DNA from: Candidatus Magnetocorallium paracelense
GTDB lineage: Bacteria > Nitrospirota > Thermodesulfovibrionia > Thermodesulfovibrionales > Magnetobacteriaceae
DNA: 64,000 nucleotides
Direction: 5' to 3'
NCBI GenBank assembly: GCA_029001845.1
Contig: JAREWP010000083.1
Coordinates: 35,880 to 99,879 of the forward strand
Under the pieces are notes generated by a model that was given only the letters and a program-made list of their open reading frames with translations, did no database searches and was not told the origin of the DNA. Positions within the stretch are counted from its first letter, which is position 1. Each line of letters starts with the position of its first letter. Below, piece by piece: positions 26,801 to 35,643 of the stretch. Both the position numbers and the translations under genes were made by a program.

Positions 26801-27392
26801 TTGAGCAAAACCGCAGACTTAGGATCGAGTCAGGTTAATGCAATTCCTTTTAAATCTCCTATCCCCTTTCAAATTTATCTTTACCCACATTTTTTACCAG
26901 CCACCGGGGGTAAGGGCTGATGGTCTCAAATACCTTGGTCTTAAAGGTTTAACGTTATTCCCGTGATCCCTTTAGCGGGAATCCGGCGTTCTTGAACACC
27001 TTCCATAACACGTTTTCTTCTTTACAAACTCCCTGTGCTTTCGGTAAGGGTGTTTGGCAAATCTGATTGCATCTGAACTATACAGGTAATTGAAAATGCA
27101 TTACTTTACGATGTCTGCTTCTTGCGCCGGATTATCAAAATTCAGTGCAGTTTCACTCTGGTGTGTGACATAAATCACTGAAAATCGACAGGGCATATGT
27201 TAAAGTGTCTTTACTAATCTCCTAAAGAGGCAGTCAGGTCATAATCTCATTATTTCTGTTATTTTTTCACTCCTTGCGGATAAGCATTTTTTTATGCTCA
27301 CGTTTTTCAGCAAAATTAAGATATGACAGTGAGCTGTTTTTTTAGAGATTTTATATCACCCCGATAATCGATTATAAGGAGAAAACAGTTAT
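26801..27392. other. Intergenic region with a partial palindrome and the NapG-like gene's upstream region
   Basis: About 590 bases with no convincing gene. A partial CATTCCCGC-type palindrome lies near 26948-26986. A Crp/Fnr-like palindrome at 27164-27179 is listed separately. A ribosome-binding purine run (AAGGAGAAAA) at about 27377-27386 precedes the TTG start of the next gene. Confidence 0.5.
27164..27179. promoter_or_regulatory. Crp/Fnr-family palindrome upstream of the NapGH-like genes
   Basis: TGTGA-CATAAA-TCACT matches the TGTGA-N6-TCACA type recognised by CRP- and HcpR-like regulators, with one mismatch at the last base. It lies about 214 nt before the gene start. A Crp/Fnr regulator is encoded 3 kb away at 30370 inside the same respiratory block, which makes it a reasonable candidate ligand. 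Confidence 0.45.
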
Positions 27393-28109
27393 TTGACTTC
27401 CAGGCGACTGTTTTTAAACAAATTATTGACCGGTGTTGGTTTTGCGTTGCCCTTTTTTGGGGCGCACAAATTGTTAAATGGCGAGAAGAGCGGATACCCC
27501 GTTAATACAATCCAAAAGGAACCTGCCGGTACAAGGATCATACGTCCTCCAGGTGCTGTTAAAGAGGAACTTTTTCTTGCCGGCTGCATCAGATGTTACC
27601 GATGTCAGGATGCCTGCGAAGACGGGGCTATACAATTTTTTACAGAATCCTCCGGCCGTCATTATCACACGCCATATATCGATCCCTCGATAAAGGCTTG
27701 CACCCTTTGTATGAAATGCACGAAGGTTTGCCCTACCAATGTATTGCAGCCACTTGAGGAAGAGGATCTTCAAAAGGTCAGAATGGGCTCGATCGCTTTA
27801 TACAGAGATCGTTGTCTTGCCCATAAAGCCAAATATATTCGTAATGAACAGCGAATGCTGATGAATCTGGGAAGGTCTTATAAGGAGACAGGCGTTATTT
27901 ATGAGCGTCGCGGCCCCTGTGGCGAGTGTCATATGTTTTGCCCTGTCAGGGAAAAAGCGATTACCCTTGAACCTGGTTCTCTTTTGGCGCCTGTTATTCA
28001 TGAAAAGCACTGTGTCGGATGCGGTTTATGCGAGGAGATATGCAGGCAAGTGGTGAGGGGGACACCGGCGATCGTGGTTGTGGCTTTAAGGGATAGGGGA
28101 GCATTGTGA
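27393..28109 (+). CDS. NapG-like Tat-exported ferredoxin with four 4Fe-4S clusters
   Basis: 238 residues from a TTG start supported by AAGGAG about ten bases upstream. The N-terminus TSRRLFLNKLL is a twin-arginine signal. Four cysteine clusters follow: CIRCYRCQDAC, CTLCMKCTKVCP, CGECHMFCP and CVGCGLCEEIC, the arrangement of NapG/MauM-type electron carriers. NapG passes electrons from the NapH quinol dehydrogenase to periplasmic acceptors. The stop overlaps the NapH-like start by 4 nt (GTGA). A second NapG-like protein is encoded at 41307. Which of the two serves the NapA-like enzyme is not clear. Confidence 0.88.
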   Translation: MTSRRLFLNKLLTGVGFALPFFGAHKLLNGEKSGYPVNTIQKEPAGTRIIRPPGAVKEELFLAGCIRCYRCQDACEDGAIQFFTESSGRHYHTPYIDPSIKACTLCMKCTKVCPTNVLQPLEEEDLQKVRMGSIALYRDRCLAHKAKYIRNEQRMLMNLGRSYKETGVIYERRGPCGECHMFCPVREKAITLEPGSLLAPVIHEKHCVGCGLCEEICRQVVRGTPAIVVVALRDRGAL

Positions 28110-29050
28110 GAGTTCAATTTCGGGGAATTCAGGTTTTCAGACGCCTGGTGCAGGCAGGAACTGTGAGTATTATTTTTGGTCTGTTTTTTTTGAGTCTCTA
28201 TGCCCATTACAGGAAGATAAATGTTACCGGTATTTTTCAATTTGAAATATCGCCGATTATGGAAAGGATTATGCCCTGGATAGAGGGGCTGATATCAGGT
28301 ATGGATAATCCCGAAGAGTTTCTCGATAATTTCAAAGGTTCTTTGTGGTCGCTTAGGGTAGCGGGTTTCGATATAAGCGATCCTTTAGGTTTTGTTGAAA
28401 TGACATTCGCTTCGGGAACGTTTTATATGCCGATGTTTATATCAATTCTGATTCCTGTGGTTTTTACACTGCTTATGGGACGGGTTTTTTGCAGTTGGCT
28501 CTGTCCGGGTTATCTTGTTTTTGAATTAGGCAGTAAACTGCGAAAGCTTCTGCGGTATATGGGACTGAAAACAGAGGGGACAGCCTATTCAATGAGCAAT
28601 AAGTATATTTTTCTGGTAGTTGGTTTATTCGCTGCTTTTCTGTTTTCCATCCCCCTTTTCGTCTTTTTCTATCCTCCTGCTGTTTTAAGCAGGATCGCAC
28701 ATGGCTGGGTATTTAGCGCCGCATTTTTTGGTGGATTGTGGGTTATTTTAACGATTCTGCTTTTTGAATTGTTCGTATCTCCCAGATGGTGGTGCAGGAC
28801 GATGTGTCCCGGGGGCGCTTTATATGGTTTGCTGGGTATGTTGAGGCCGGTTAAAGTTGAAACGGCTCTCTCGGAATGTACGCATTGTGGTTTATGCTCC
28901 GGAGTGTGCGAACCGGGGATAAATCCTGTCACTGATTCGGAAAGTATAGAATGTGACAATTGCGGGGCCTGTGTTACGCATTGCCCTGAGGGAGCTTTAT
29001 ATTATACTATTAAAAGACCGAAGTTTAATAAGATTTTTCTTAGGACGTAG
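28106..29050 (+). CDS. NapH-like membrane 4Fe-4S quinol dehydrogenase
   Basis: 314 residues from a GTG start that overlaps the NapG-like stop codon. About four membrane spans are visible (VSIIFGLFFLSLYAHY; FISILIPVVFTLLMG; FLVVGLFAAFLFSIPLFVFF; GGLWVILTILLFELFV). Two CxxxCP motifs (FCSWLCPGYL; WWCRTMCPGGAL) are the NapH hallmark, and the C-terminus has two ferredoxin clusters (CTHCGLCSGVC; CDNCGACVTHCP). NapH-type proteins oxidise quinol and pass electrons to NapG. A roughly 100-residue periplasmic loop after the first span (about residues 35-110) is longer than I expect for NapH and could hold an extra binding site. Family assignment is strong; substrate pathway inferred. Confidence 0.88.
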   Translation: MRVQFRGIQVFRRLVQAGTVSIIFGLFFLSLYAHYRKINVTGIFQFEISPIMERIMPWIEGLISGMDNPEEFLDNFKGSLWSLRVAGFDISDPLGFVEMTFASGTFYMPMFISILIPVVFTLLMGRVFCSWLCPGYLVFELGSKLRKLLRYMGLKTEGTAYSMSNKYIFLVVGLFAAFLFSIPLFVFFYPPAVLSRIAHGWVFSAAFFGGLWVILTILLFELFVSPRWWCRTMCPGGALYGLLGMLRPVKVETALSECTHCGLCSGVCEPGINPVTDSESIECDNCGACVTHCPEGALYYTIKRPKFNKIFLRT

Positions 29051-29061
29051 TTAATAAAGAA

Positions 29062-29228
29062 TTTGTCCGAAAATAGACGAATGCGCACCGGAAGCAGCAG
29101 TAATGTCCTGCCAAAACAAGCTGAAACTCGTAAACTCAAACACCACCTTTTTTTGGCAGAACATCACTGCTGCTTCTAAAGATTTTCATGCTTTGTGGTG
29201 ACTGGGAGAGTCATGGACGTTTATCCGG
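29062..29228 (+). repeat. Long-hairpin repeat, copy 3
   Basis: It has the boundary motif, arms, 26-nt loop ending CACCAC and tail ATTTTCATGCTTTGTGGTGA as in the other copies. The arms differ at a few places (for example TCCTGCC against GGCAGAA), so this stem is less perfect than copies 2 and 4. It separates the NapGH-like pair from the MoeA-like gene. Confidence 0.87.
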
Positions 29229-29245
29229 CAGGGTAATATAGAATT

Positions 29246-30328
29246 ATGAGTAAAAAAGAGTCGATTCCCGTTAGAAAAGCGGTGGGTATGGTGCTTGCCC
29301 ATGATATTACCGAGATCAGAAAAGGTGAGTTTAAGGGCAGGGCTTTTAAAAAGGGGTGTATTATAAGGGAAGAGGATATTCCTCATCTGTTGAGACTTGG
29401 AAAGGAACATCTGTTCGTGATCGATATCGCTCCCAATGAGGTGCATGAAGACGAGGCTGCAGAGATGCTGTCAGATGCTTTAACTGGCAACGGTGTGGAA
29501 AGAGAGGCCGAAAGCAAAGAGGGAAAGATAAATATTATCGCCTCTATGAATGGACTTTTAAAAATAGATAAAGAAGCTTTGAAAGAGTTCAATATGCTTG
29601 GAGAGATCATGTGCTCTACAAAGCATTCAAACAGTGTCGTAAAAAAGGGAGAAATCGTAGCCGCCACCAGAGCGATTCCATTAATCGTAAAAAGAGAGAT
29701 TGTGGAAAAAGGCGTTCAAATTGCCGGAAAGTCCGGCAGCAGTAGTGATAAGGGAATAATTGAGGTGAAAACCGTCAGAAAACCAAAGGTGGGACTTGTG
29801 GTTACCGGGGGGGAGGTGTTTTCAGGTAAAGTGAAGGATGAATTTACGCCTCTTATTACCAGAAAGGTCGGGGAATATGGAGGAGAGATTCTTGGTGCTT
29901 ACATCGTTCCCGACGATGCGGCGCTTATAGAGAAAAAATTGAGAGAACTCTTGAACCTGGGCGCTGATCTTTTAGTCGCCACAGGCGGTATGTCTGTCGA
30001 TCCCGACGATGTAACAAGGTTTGCAGTCAAAAATCTTGGGGTTTCGGAGTTTACTTACGGTTCTCCCGTACTCCCGGGGTCTATGTTCCTTGTTGCATAT
30101 CTTAAAGAAAATGGCGCCGGGAATATAAATAGCGAAAAAAGAACGATTCCTGTCATCGGTATTCCTGCTTGCGGGATGTATAATAAAATAACCGTATTCG
30201 ATCTTCTGTTACCCAGAATCCTTGCCGACGAATATATCGGCAGAGAAGAGCTGGCCGAGATGGGGCACGGCGGTTTTTGTCTGAATTGTAAAGAGTGTAA
30301 ATATCCGGTCTGTCCTTTTGGGAGATAA
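29246..30328 (+). CDS. MoeA-related molybdopterin-binding protein with Cys-rich tail
   Basis: 360 residues. The N-terminal part (VRKAVGMVLAHDITEIRKGE) matches the entry domain of MoeA-related proteins. The central MoCF domain shows KVGLVVTGGEVFSG and DLLVATGGMSVDPDDVTR, which bind molybdopterin. The usual MoeA C-terminal domain is missing and is replaced by a short cysteine-rich end (CLNCKECKYPVCPFG) that could bind a metal. It may help insert or mature the molybdenum cofactor of the NapA-like enzyme in this block. Known relatives are usually annotated only as molybdopterin-binding proteins, so I give no symbol. The Crp/Fnr gene follows after 41 nt. Confidence 0.85.
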   Translation: MSKKESIPVRKAVGMVLAHDITEIRKGEFKGRAFKKGCIIREEDIPHLLRLGKEHLFVIDIAPNEVHEDEAAEMLSDALTGNGVEREAESKEGKINIIASMNGLLKIDKEALKEFNMLGEIMCSTKHSNSVVKKGEIVAATRAIPLIVKREIVEKGVQIAGKSGSSSDKGIIEVKTVRKPKVGLVVTGGEVFSGKVKDEFTPLITRKVGEYGGEILGAYIVPDDAALIEKKLRELLNLGADLLVATGGMSVDPDDVTRFAVKNLGVSEFTYGSPVLPGSMFLVAYLKENGAGNINSEKRTIPVIGIPACGMYNKITVFDLLLPRILADEYIGREELAEMGHGGFCLNCKECKYPVCPFGR

Positions 30329-30330
30329 AA

Positions 30331-30362
30331 TGTCGGGACGGACACGCAGGTTCGTCCCGACA
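30331..30362. repeat. Short hairpin of the GTAGGGGC repeat family
   Basis: TGTCGGGACG and CGTCCCGACA pair over 10 bp around 12 nt. The interior GACACGCAGGTTCGTCCC resembles the inner right arm of the repeat at 24784. With no T-run it is not a standard terminator, although it could weaken read-through between the MoeA-like gene and the regulator. Confidence 0.6.
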
Positions 30363-30369
30363 AAACAGC

Positions 30370-31077
30370 ATGAACGAAATAATTTATTCTTTAAAGAATT
30401 TCCCGTGCCTTAGTACATTAGATGACGAGAAGCTTATCATGCTTTCTGAAAAAGCTGTTCTCGTTTCTGTTAATAAGAATAAGCTTTTATTTTCAGAGAG
30501 CGAACCGTCGGAGTATTTTTATTTGTTGAAAGAGGGATTGATAAAGCTTTTTAAAACCTCCTCATCAGGGAAAGAGCTTACTGTCAGCATAATTTCCGTT
30601 AATGACTATTTTTGTATGCCCATGTATGAGGAAAAACAAACTTATCATGTCAGTGCATTGGCTCTTGAAGACTCTTTGGTAATTAAAATCAGAAGCAATG
30701 ATATGCATTCTTTTCTGACTTCTTTGCTGTCGGAAACGGGCATGAAAATTATCAGAATCCTTTGTGACAAAATCAATGATCTCGCCAGAAAACTGGAGTG
30801 TTTGGCCTTTAAAGATGTAGAGGAAAGGATAGTGGATACACTCAAAGAATTTGTTGATAGAGGTCAATACATGGAAAACATAGTAACCATCCAAGTTACA
30901 CACAGGGAGATTGCTTCTCAGGCATGCACTGTCAGAGAGGTGGTTTCCAGAACTTTTTCCAAATTAAAGGAGAAGGGGATTGTCCTCAACAGCGGTGGTA
31001 AGGGGATAACCCTGGACAGGGACAAGCTCTCTCTCATCTGCAATAAACAAAATGAGTTAAGTGACAATAGTCACTGA
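30370..31077 (+). CDS. Crp/Fnr-family transcription regulator
   Basis: 235 residues. An N-terminal cyclic-nucleotide-binding-type beta barrel (ESEPSEYFYLLKEGLIKLF) is followed by a long dimerisation helix and a C-terminal winged helix-turn-helix (VTHREIASQACTVREVVSRT). Cysteines are scattered (in FPCL, YFCMP, LECL, SQACT) and do not form the Fnr iron-sulphur pattern, so sensing by haem, nitric oxide or a nucleotide is possible but unproven. Its place between Moco and respiratory genes suggests it controls this block. The palindrome at 27164 is a candidate site. No strong ribosome binding site is seen. Confidence 0.9.
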   Translation: MNEIIYSLKNFPCLSTLDDEKLIMLSEKAVLVSVNKNKLLFSESEPSEYFYLLKEGLIKLFKTSSSGKELTVSIISVNDYFCMPMYEEKQTYHVSALALEDSLVIKIRSNDMHSFLTSLLSETGMKIIRILCDKINDLARKLECLAFKDVEERIVDTLKEFVDRGQYMENIVTIQVTHREIASQACTVREVVSRTFSKLKEKGIVLNSGGKGITLDRDKLSLICNKQNELSDNSH

Positions 31078-31553
31078 AAAATTTTATTTCATCCCTTATA
31101 ATACTAAATAAAGTTTTCTGGAAAGTTGTAAGTAAAATACCGGAAAATCTTAACGAGATTTCCATAATTATATGAGGATGAGGTGCTGCTCATGATAATC
31201 CGCACTTACATGAAACAACTCCCTGCTTACTCTTCCTATCCTTCTGCATTTGAATATTTTCATTCATATATAACCGACTCAAAAAAAATAATTTTCAGTC
31301 AAAACAACACTACAATCGGAACTTTCAATATATTTGGATACATTCTGAAAGCCGGTTCAGGTTTGTAACGTAAACCTGAATTGCTTATGGCTTAAATGTT
31401 GATGGTAATCAGAATCCAGTGACTTAGTAGAAAATTGCTGAAGTAACCGCAAGTCATGAAGTTTTAAAGATTTTCTTTTTTCTTCGTGCCCTTTGTGGTA
31501 TGAAAATTTTTCTTTCTGTAAATACTAAAAATCTAAAAAAGCGGGGTGATAGT
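31078..31553. other. Intergenic region upstream of the respiratory operon
   Basis: No convincing gene. A perfect 9-bp stem TTCAGGTTT/AAACCTGAA at 31356-31380 lacks a T-run. A 'tcttcgtgccctttgtggt'-type repeat fragment lies just before 31500. The operon promoter should be here, but I cannot assign it. Confidence 0.4.
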
Positions 31554-33428
31554 TTGAATAACGGCAGTTTAAAAGTAAGGGCTCCAGACGCCGATTACTG
31601 GAAATCTCAGATTAACTGTCAATCGGCCTGTCCTGTCCACACAGACGCCAGGGGTTACATAAGAGCCGTTGCTGACGGCGATTTTGAAAGAGCCTATCTC
31701 ATTGCACGCTCTCCCAACCCTCTTGCATCCATATGCGGCAGAGTTTGCGGAGCGCCATGTGAGTCGGCCTGTCGGAGGGGGACTCTGGATCAGAGTATTT
31801 CTATTCGCGCTTTGAAACGTTCGGCCATTGAGCAGGGAAGAAAGAGAGACACCAAGGCCCTGGAGATTATCGACAGGCTGAAAGAGGGTCTCAAAAACAG
31901 AGACTGTGTGGACATTGAGGATGTAGGGGGGCTCCTTCAGGGCATTGAAAAGGGGAGTATTAAGAAGGTTGACGGTAAGAGTGTCGGTATCATCGGCTCC
32001 GGTCCCGCCGGACTGGCTGCTGCCCATGACCTTGCTCTTTTGGGCTTTAAAGTTGTTATTTATGAGATGGAGTCGGTGCCGGCGGGCATGCTCTATCTTG
32101 GTATTCCGCCATATCGTCTCCCCAGAGATTTGATTAAGGCCGAAGTCGAAGTCATTGAGGCTCTCGGAGTGGAAATCATAACCAATTGCCAGGTCGGTAA
32201 GGATGTTACCTTCGATGAATTGAAGAAGCGTCACGATGCCGTTATTATTGCCGTTGGCATGAAGAACTCCAGATCCCTTCCTCTGCCCGGCGCCGATGGG
32301 GAAGGTGTTTTGGGGGGGGTGGAGTTTCTTAGAGAAGTGGCTTTAGGCTTACCCCATGAAATAGGTAATAAAATAGTGGTAATAGGCGGCGGAAATGTGG
32401 CCTATGATATTGCGAGAACTGCTTTAAGACGGCAACAAATCGACATCGCGGCAACTGCATTCAGGGATAAAAAGGGCGCCGATGTGACCTTGTGTTGTAT
32501 CGAGAGGAGAGAGGACATGCTTGCTGACGAGATAGAAATTCTTGAAGGCGAGGAAGAGGGCGTAAGGAGACAAAACGGTTACGGGCCTCAGGAGATTCTT
32601 ACCGAGAACGGCAAGGTCAAGGGTGTCTTGTTTTACAGGATAACCTCTATTTTCGATAAGGAGGGAAGGTTCAATCCTCAATACGATAAAAATGACGCGA
32701 TCACGCTGGAAGCGGATACTGTCATATGGGGCGTAGGTCAAAAATCGGACCTCACCTTTATTAATCCCGATAAAGACGGCCTGTCCATGAATCAGCGCGG
32801 TTTAATCGATTGCGATCAGGAAAGTCTTGAGACAAACTCCTCTAATGTCTTTCTTGCCGGAGATCTCGCTCACGGACCGAGACTTATGATCGACGCCATA
32901 GCGAGCGGTAAAAAAGCCGCACGATCAATATACAGTAAATTGACCGGCGGTTCGATCAGGCATGAGGTCAGCGAAGCGCACAACCCTATCGAAAATTATG
33001 GCAGGGAAATCGGTTACGAGAGATTACGCCGTCAGGTGCTTTCTACGGTCAGTGTGGAAGACAGAATAAAAAGTACGGAAAAAATCGTAGAGCTCGGTTT
33101 TACACCGGGGCAGGCCCGTGTAGAGGGATCGAGGTGTCTTGACTGCGGAGTGAATACTATATTCGACGGCAGTAAATGCGTTTTGTGCGGAGGCTGCGCT
33201 GATGTCTGTCCCGAACTCTGTCTCAAGCTTGTTTCTCTTTCCGAACTGGAAGGGGATAAACCTTTTGAAGAGTTAACGAATCTGATGAAAGAGAAAAAGG
33301 GAACCAATGAACTCTCCGCCATTATTAAAGACGAGGAAAAATGTATAAGATGCGGATTATGCGCTTCCCGCTGTCCCGCAGGAGCCATAACAATGGAAAG
33401 ATTTTCATTTAAGGAGTCAATCGTATGA
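31554..33428 (+). CDS. GltD-like FAD/NAD(P) oxidoreductase with C-terminal ferredoxin domain
   Basis: About 624 residues from TTG 31554, chosen because GGGGTGAT lies just upstream; an in-frame ATG at 31500 lies in repeat-like DNA. The N-terminus holds the cysteine-rich GltD-type cluster domain (CPVHTDARGYIRA, CGRVCGAPCESACRRG). GIIGSGPAGLAAAHDL binds FAD and VVIGGGNVAYDIART binds NAD(P). Two ferredoxin motifs end the protein (CVLCGGCADVCPELC; CIRCGLCASRCPAGA). It overlaps the Rieske gene by 4 nt. Related proteins are known beside Rieske/cytochrome b genes in some anaerobes, including anammox bacteria, where they may link NAD(P)H to the quinone pool. No glutamate synthase large subunit is present, so glutamate synthesis is unlikely. 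Confidence 0.88.
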   Translation: MNNGSLKVRAPDADYWKSQINCQSACPVHTDARGYIRAVADGDFERAYLIARSPNPLASICGRVCGAPCESACRRGTLDQSISIRALKRSAIEQGRKRDTKALEIIDRLKEGLKNRDCVDIEDVGGLLQGIEKGSIKKVDGKSVGIIGSGPAGLAAAHDLALLGFKVVIYEMESVPAGMLYLGIPPYRLPRDLIKAEVEVIEALGVEIITNCQVGKDVTFDELKKRHDAVIIAVGMKNSRSLPLPGADGEGVLGGVEFLREVALGLPHEIGNKIVVIGGGNVAYDIARTALRRQQIDIAATAFRDKKGADVTLCCIERREDMLADEIEILEGEEEGVRRQNGYGPQEILTENGKVKGVLFYRITSIFDKEGRFNPQYDKNDAITLEADTVIWGVGQKSDLTFINPDKDGLSMNQRGLIDCDQESLETNSSNVFLAGDLAHGPRLMIDAIASGKKAARSIYSKLTGGSIRHEVSEAHNPIENYGREIGYERLRRQVLSTVSVEDRIKSTEKIVELGFTPGQARVEGSRCLDCGVNTIFDGSKCVLCGGCADVCPELCLKLVSLSELEGDKPFEELTNLMKEKKGTNELSAIIKDEEKCIRCGLCASRCPAGAITMERFSFKESIV

Positions 33429-33889
33429 ATACAGCAAATGACGACACTATTAACAGGAGGGATTTTTTTACTCTCTCAACTTATACGGCTGCAATATCGG
33501 CTTTGTTTGTCTCTATTCTTGGCCTTTTGAAGTTTCCTATGCCAGGATTATTCCCGGAAGTATCCAGCGCCTTTAAAATCGGTAAGCCCGAGGATTTTCC
33601 CGTTGGATCGACAAAAGTATATCAGGATAAAAACGTATTGGTTTCAAGAGACGCGGAGGGGTTATACGCAGTTTCACTGGTTTGCACCCACTTGGGTTGT
33701 ATTGTCTCGACAACTGAAAAGGGATTCAAATGTCCCTGTCATGGTTCGGTTTTTGACGGGGTGGGCAGTGTAATAGCAGGCCCTGCGCCAAAGGGGCTGA
33801 ATTGGCTGGACATCTCGCGTTTGCCCACCGGCAAGCTGATTGTCGATACTTCAAAAACAGTTGACACAGGAACAAAAATGACTGTTTAA
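33425..33889 (+). CDS. Rieske 2Fe-2S protein of the cytochrome b complex
   Basis: 154 residues. NRRDFFTLSTYTAAISALF is a Tat-type membrane anchor. The cluster motifs are complete: CTHLGC and CPCHGS supply two Cys and two His ligands, and the Pro loop GPAPKGL follows. It takes an electron from quinol at the outer face of the membrane and passes it to cytochrome c. Its start overlaps the FAD protein stop (ATGA), and cytochrome b follows after 66 nt. At this length it is close to cytochrome b6f-type Rieske proteins. Confidence 0.94.
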   Translation: MNTANDDTINRRDFFTLSTYTAAISALFVSILGLLKFPMPGLFPEVSSAFKIGKPEDFPVGSTKVYQDKNVLVSRDAEGLYAVSLVCTHLGCIVSTTEKGFKCPCHGSVFDGVGSVIAGPAPKGLNWLDISRLPTGKLIVDTSKTVDTGTKMTV

Positions 33890-33955
33890 ATACAATAGTT
33901 AAAGATAACGAGGTCTCTTACAAAGGAGGTCTCGAATGTAAGGAAGGGAGAAAAA

Positions 33956-35494
33956 ATGGCATTTAGTAATTTTTTTGAAAATTTAAAAAGATTTCCTCTT
34001 ATCTTCAGAGAATCGTTGATCAGGCACGATAAGCCGGTAACGGACAGGGCGAGAAGCCAGTCCGTTTTCAGTAACATATTTCTCCATATTCACAGCACAC
34101 GGGTGCACAGATATGCATTAAAGCCTACATTTACATTCGGGCTGGGAGTAATGGCTGCTGCTTCCTTCTTCATACTTCTGGTTACCGGAGTCTGGCTGAT
34201 GATATATTACAAACCCTCTGTTGTGGAAGCATACGGCTCCATAAAAGACATTCAGAATATCGTACCTGGCGGACAGTTCATGCGTGACGTCCACAGATGG
34301 GCTACCAATATTATGATTGTAAGCGTTATGCTCCATATGTCAAGGGTCTTTTATACCGCCGCCTACAAGCGCACCAGATCTTTCAACTGGGTGCTCGGTG
34401 TTTGTCTTTTCGTTTTAACGCTCCTGCTGAGTTTTACGGGATATCTTCTTCCCTGGGATCAACTTGCTTATTGGGCTATTATAATAGGTTCCAATATCGC
34501 AGCCTCACCTGTCGAATTGACGGACGCTTTGGGGATTACCCATATATTCGATGTCGGAGGTTTGACAAAAACTCTGATTCTCGGATCTGAAAATATAGGA
34601 CAGGAAGCTCTCATAAGATTTTATTGGATACACTGTATTGTTCTTCCTCTTTTATTGATACTTGTGTTAAGCCCCCATCTCTGGCGTGTACGCAAGGACG
34701 GAGGTCTGGCAAGACCTGATAATCTTACGGAAAAAGATCTTGAAGGTACGCCTGTAGACGCCAATGCAGAGACAGTTTTTAAAAACGCTCCGGAAAAGAC
34801 ATACAATCTGATGTGCCTGGTTAAAGGTAAAACCCCGGCTGTGGGAAGAGGCCCGGAGCAGACCGTATCGAGCTGGCCCAATCTTTTGGTTGCAGAGGTT
34901 GCCGTTTTTATGCTTACTCTGGCCATTGTGTGCGTTTACGCTTTTGCCCTGGACGCACCATTGAAAGAGATCGCCAACCCCTCTGTTCCTGAGAACCCGG
35001 CTAAAGCGCCGTGGTATTTTCTGGGTATTCAGGAGCTTGTCAGTTATTCGGCCTTTATGGGAGGTGTTGGTATTCCCACTCTCGCTCTTATAGGCCTTAT
35101 ATTCATACCCTACCTGGACAGAGAAGAGCAGGTTCTGGGCCGATGGTTCGACAATGCGACAGGTAAGAAAGTTGCCTGGCATTCGGTATTTTTCTCCATC
35201 ATTACCTGTGTCGGTATGCTTGCCTTTCTTGTCAAGTTCGGATGGTTAAGAAACTGGTTTCCCCAAATACCTCAGATTGTAATTACAGTGATTAATCCGG
35301 GAACCGTGCTTTTAGGAGCGGTCGTTTTGTGGTCTTTTTTCATTATGGCGAAACATGACTCTACAAGAATGGGCGCCATTTCGATTTATACATGCTTCCT
35401 GGTTATGTTTCTGATTCTTACATATTTCTCTGTCTATCACAGAGGGCCAAACTGGGATTTCTACTGGTTGAAGAGTCAGTGGCCGATGCATTAA
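33956..35494 (+). CDS. Cytochrome b (b6 and subunit IV-type regions in one protein)
   Basis: 512 residues behind AAGGAAGGGAG. Haem ligands are visible as HRWATN and VMLHMSR in one helix and as the pair in FYWIHCIVLPLLLILVLSPH, whose 14-residue spacing is like cytochrome b6. GYLLPWDQLAYWA lies in the Qo region and KAPWYFLGIQELVSY is the PEWY-like segment of the second half. About ten membrane spans are present. A soluble loop between halves (about residues 245-300) is longer than usual. It oxidises quinol together with the Rieske protein. The fused layout is common in anaerobes. Confidence 0.93.
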   Translation: MAFSNFFENLKRFPLIFRESLIRHDKPVTDRARSQSVFSNIFLHIHSTRVHRYALKPTFTFGLGVMAAASFFILLVTGVWLMIYYKPSVVEAYGSIKDIQNIVPGGQFMRDVHRWATNIMIVSVMLHMSRVFYTAAYKRTRSFNWVLGVCLFVLTLLLSFTGYLLPWDQLAYWAIIIGSNIAASPVELTDALGITHIFDVGGLTKTLILGSENIGQEALIRFYWIHCIVLPLLLILVLSPHLWRVRKDGGLARPDNLTEKDLEGTPVDANAETVFKNAPEKTYNLMCLVKGKTPAVGRGPEQTVSSWPNLLVAEVAVFMLTLAIVCVYAFALDAPLKEIANPSVPENPAKAPWYFLGIQELVSYSAFMGGVGIPTLALIGLIFIPYLDREEQVLGRWFDNATGKKVAWHSVFFSIITCVGMLAFLVKFGWLRNWFPQIPQIVITVINPGTVLLGAVVLWSFFIMAKHDSTRMGAISIYTCFLVMFLILTYFSVYHRGPNWDFYWLKSQWPMH

Positions 35495-35643
35495 AAAATA
35501 TAATTATTTACAATTATAAATTGAGGAATTTAGGAATTTAGGAATTTAGGGATTTAGAACATTGGAGTTTAATTAATTCCTAAATTGGGAATTGTGAATT
35601 CCTAAATCGTCTTAAATTAAATGAAAGAGGGGTTAGCGACATT

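Noticed and set aside
27053..27070. Sigma-54-like TGGCA...TTGC match after the NtrC-type gene
   Set aside because: The spacing between the GG and GC elements is 13 rather than 12, and the -24 element is imperfect.
31183..31368. 61-codon frame upstream of the respiratory operon
   Set aside because: No ribosome binding site, no family resemblance, and the end lies in a hairpin.
31554..33428. Glutamate synthase small subunit
   Set aside because: No large subunit is present; two extra C-terminal ferredoxin motifs and the operon context point to respiration.
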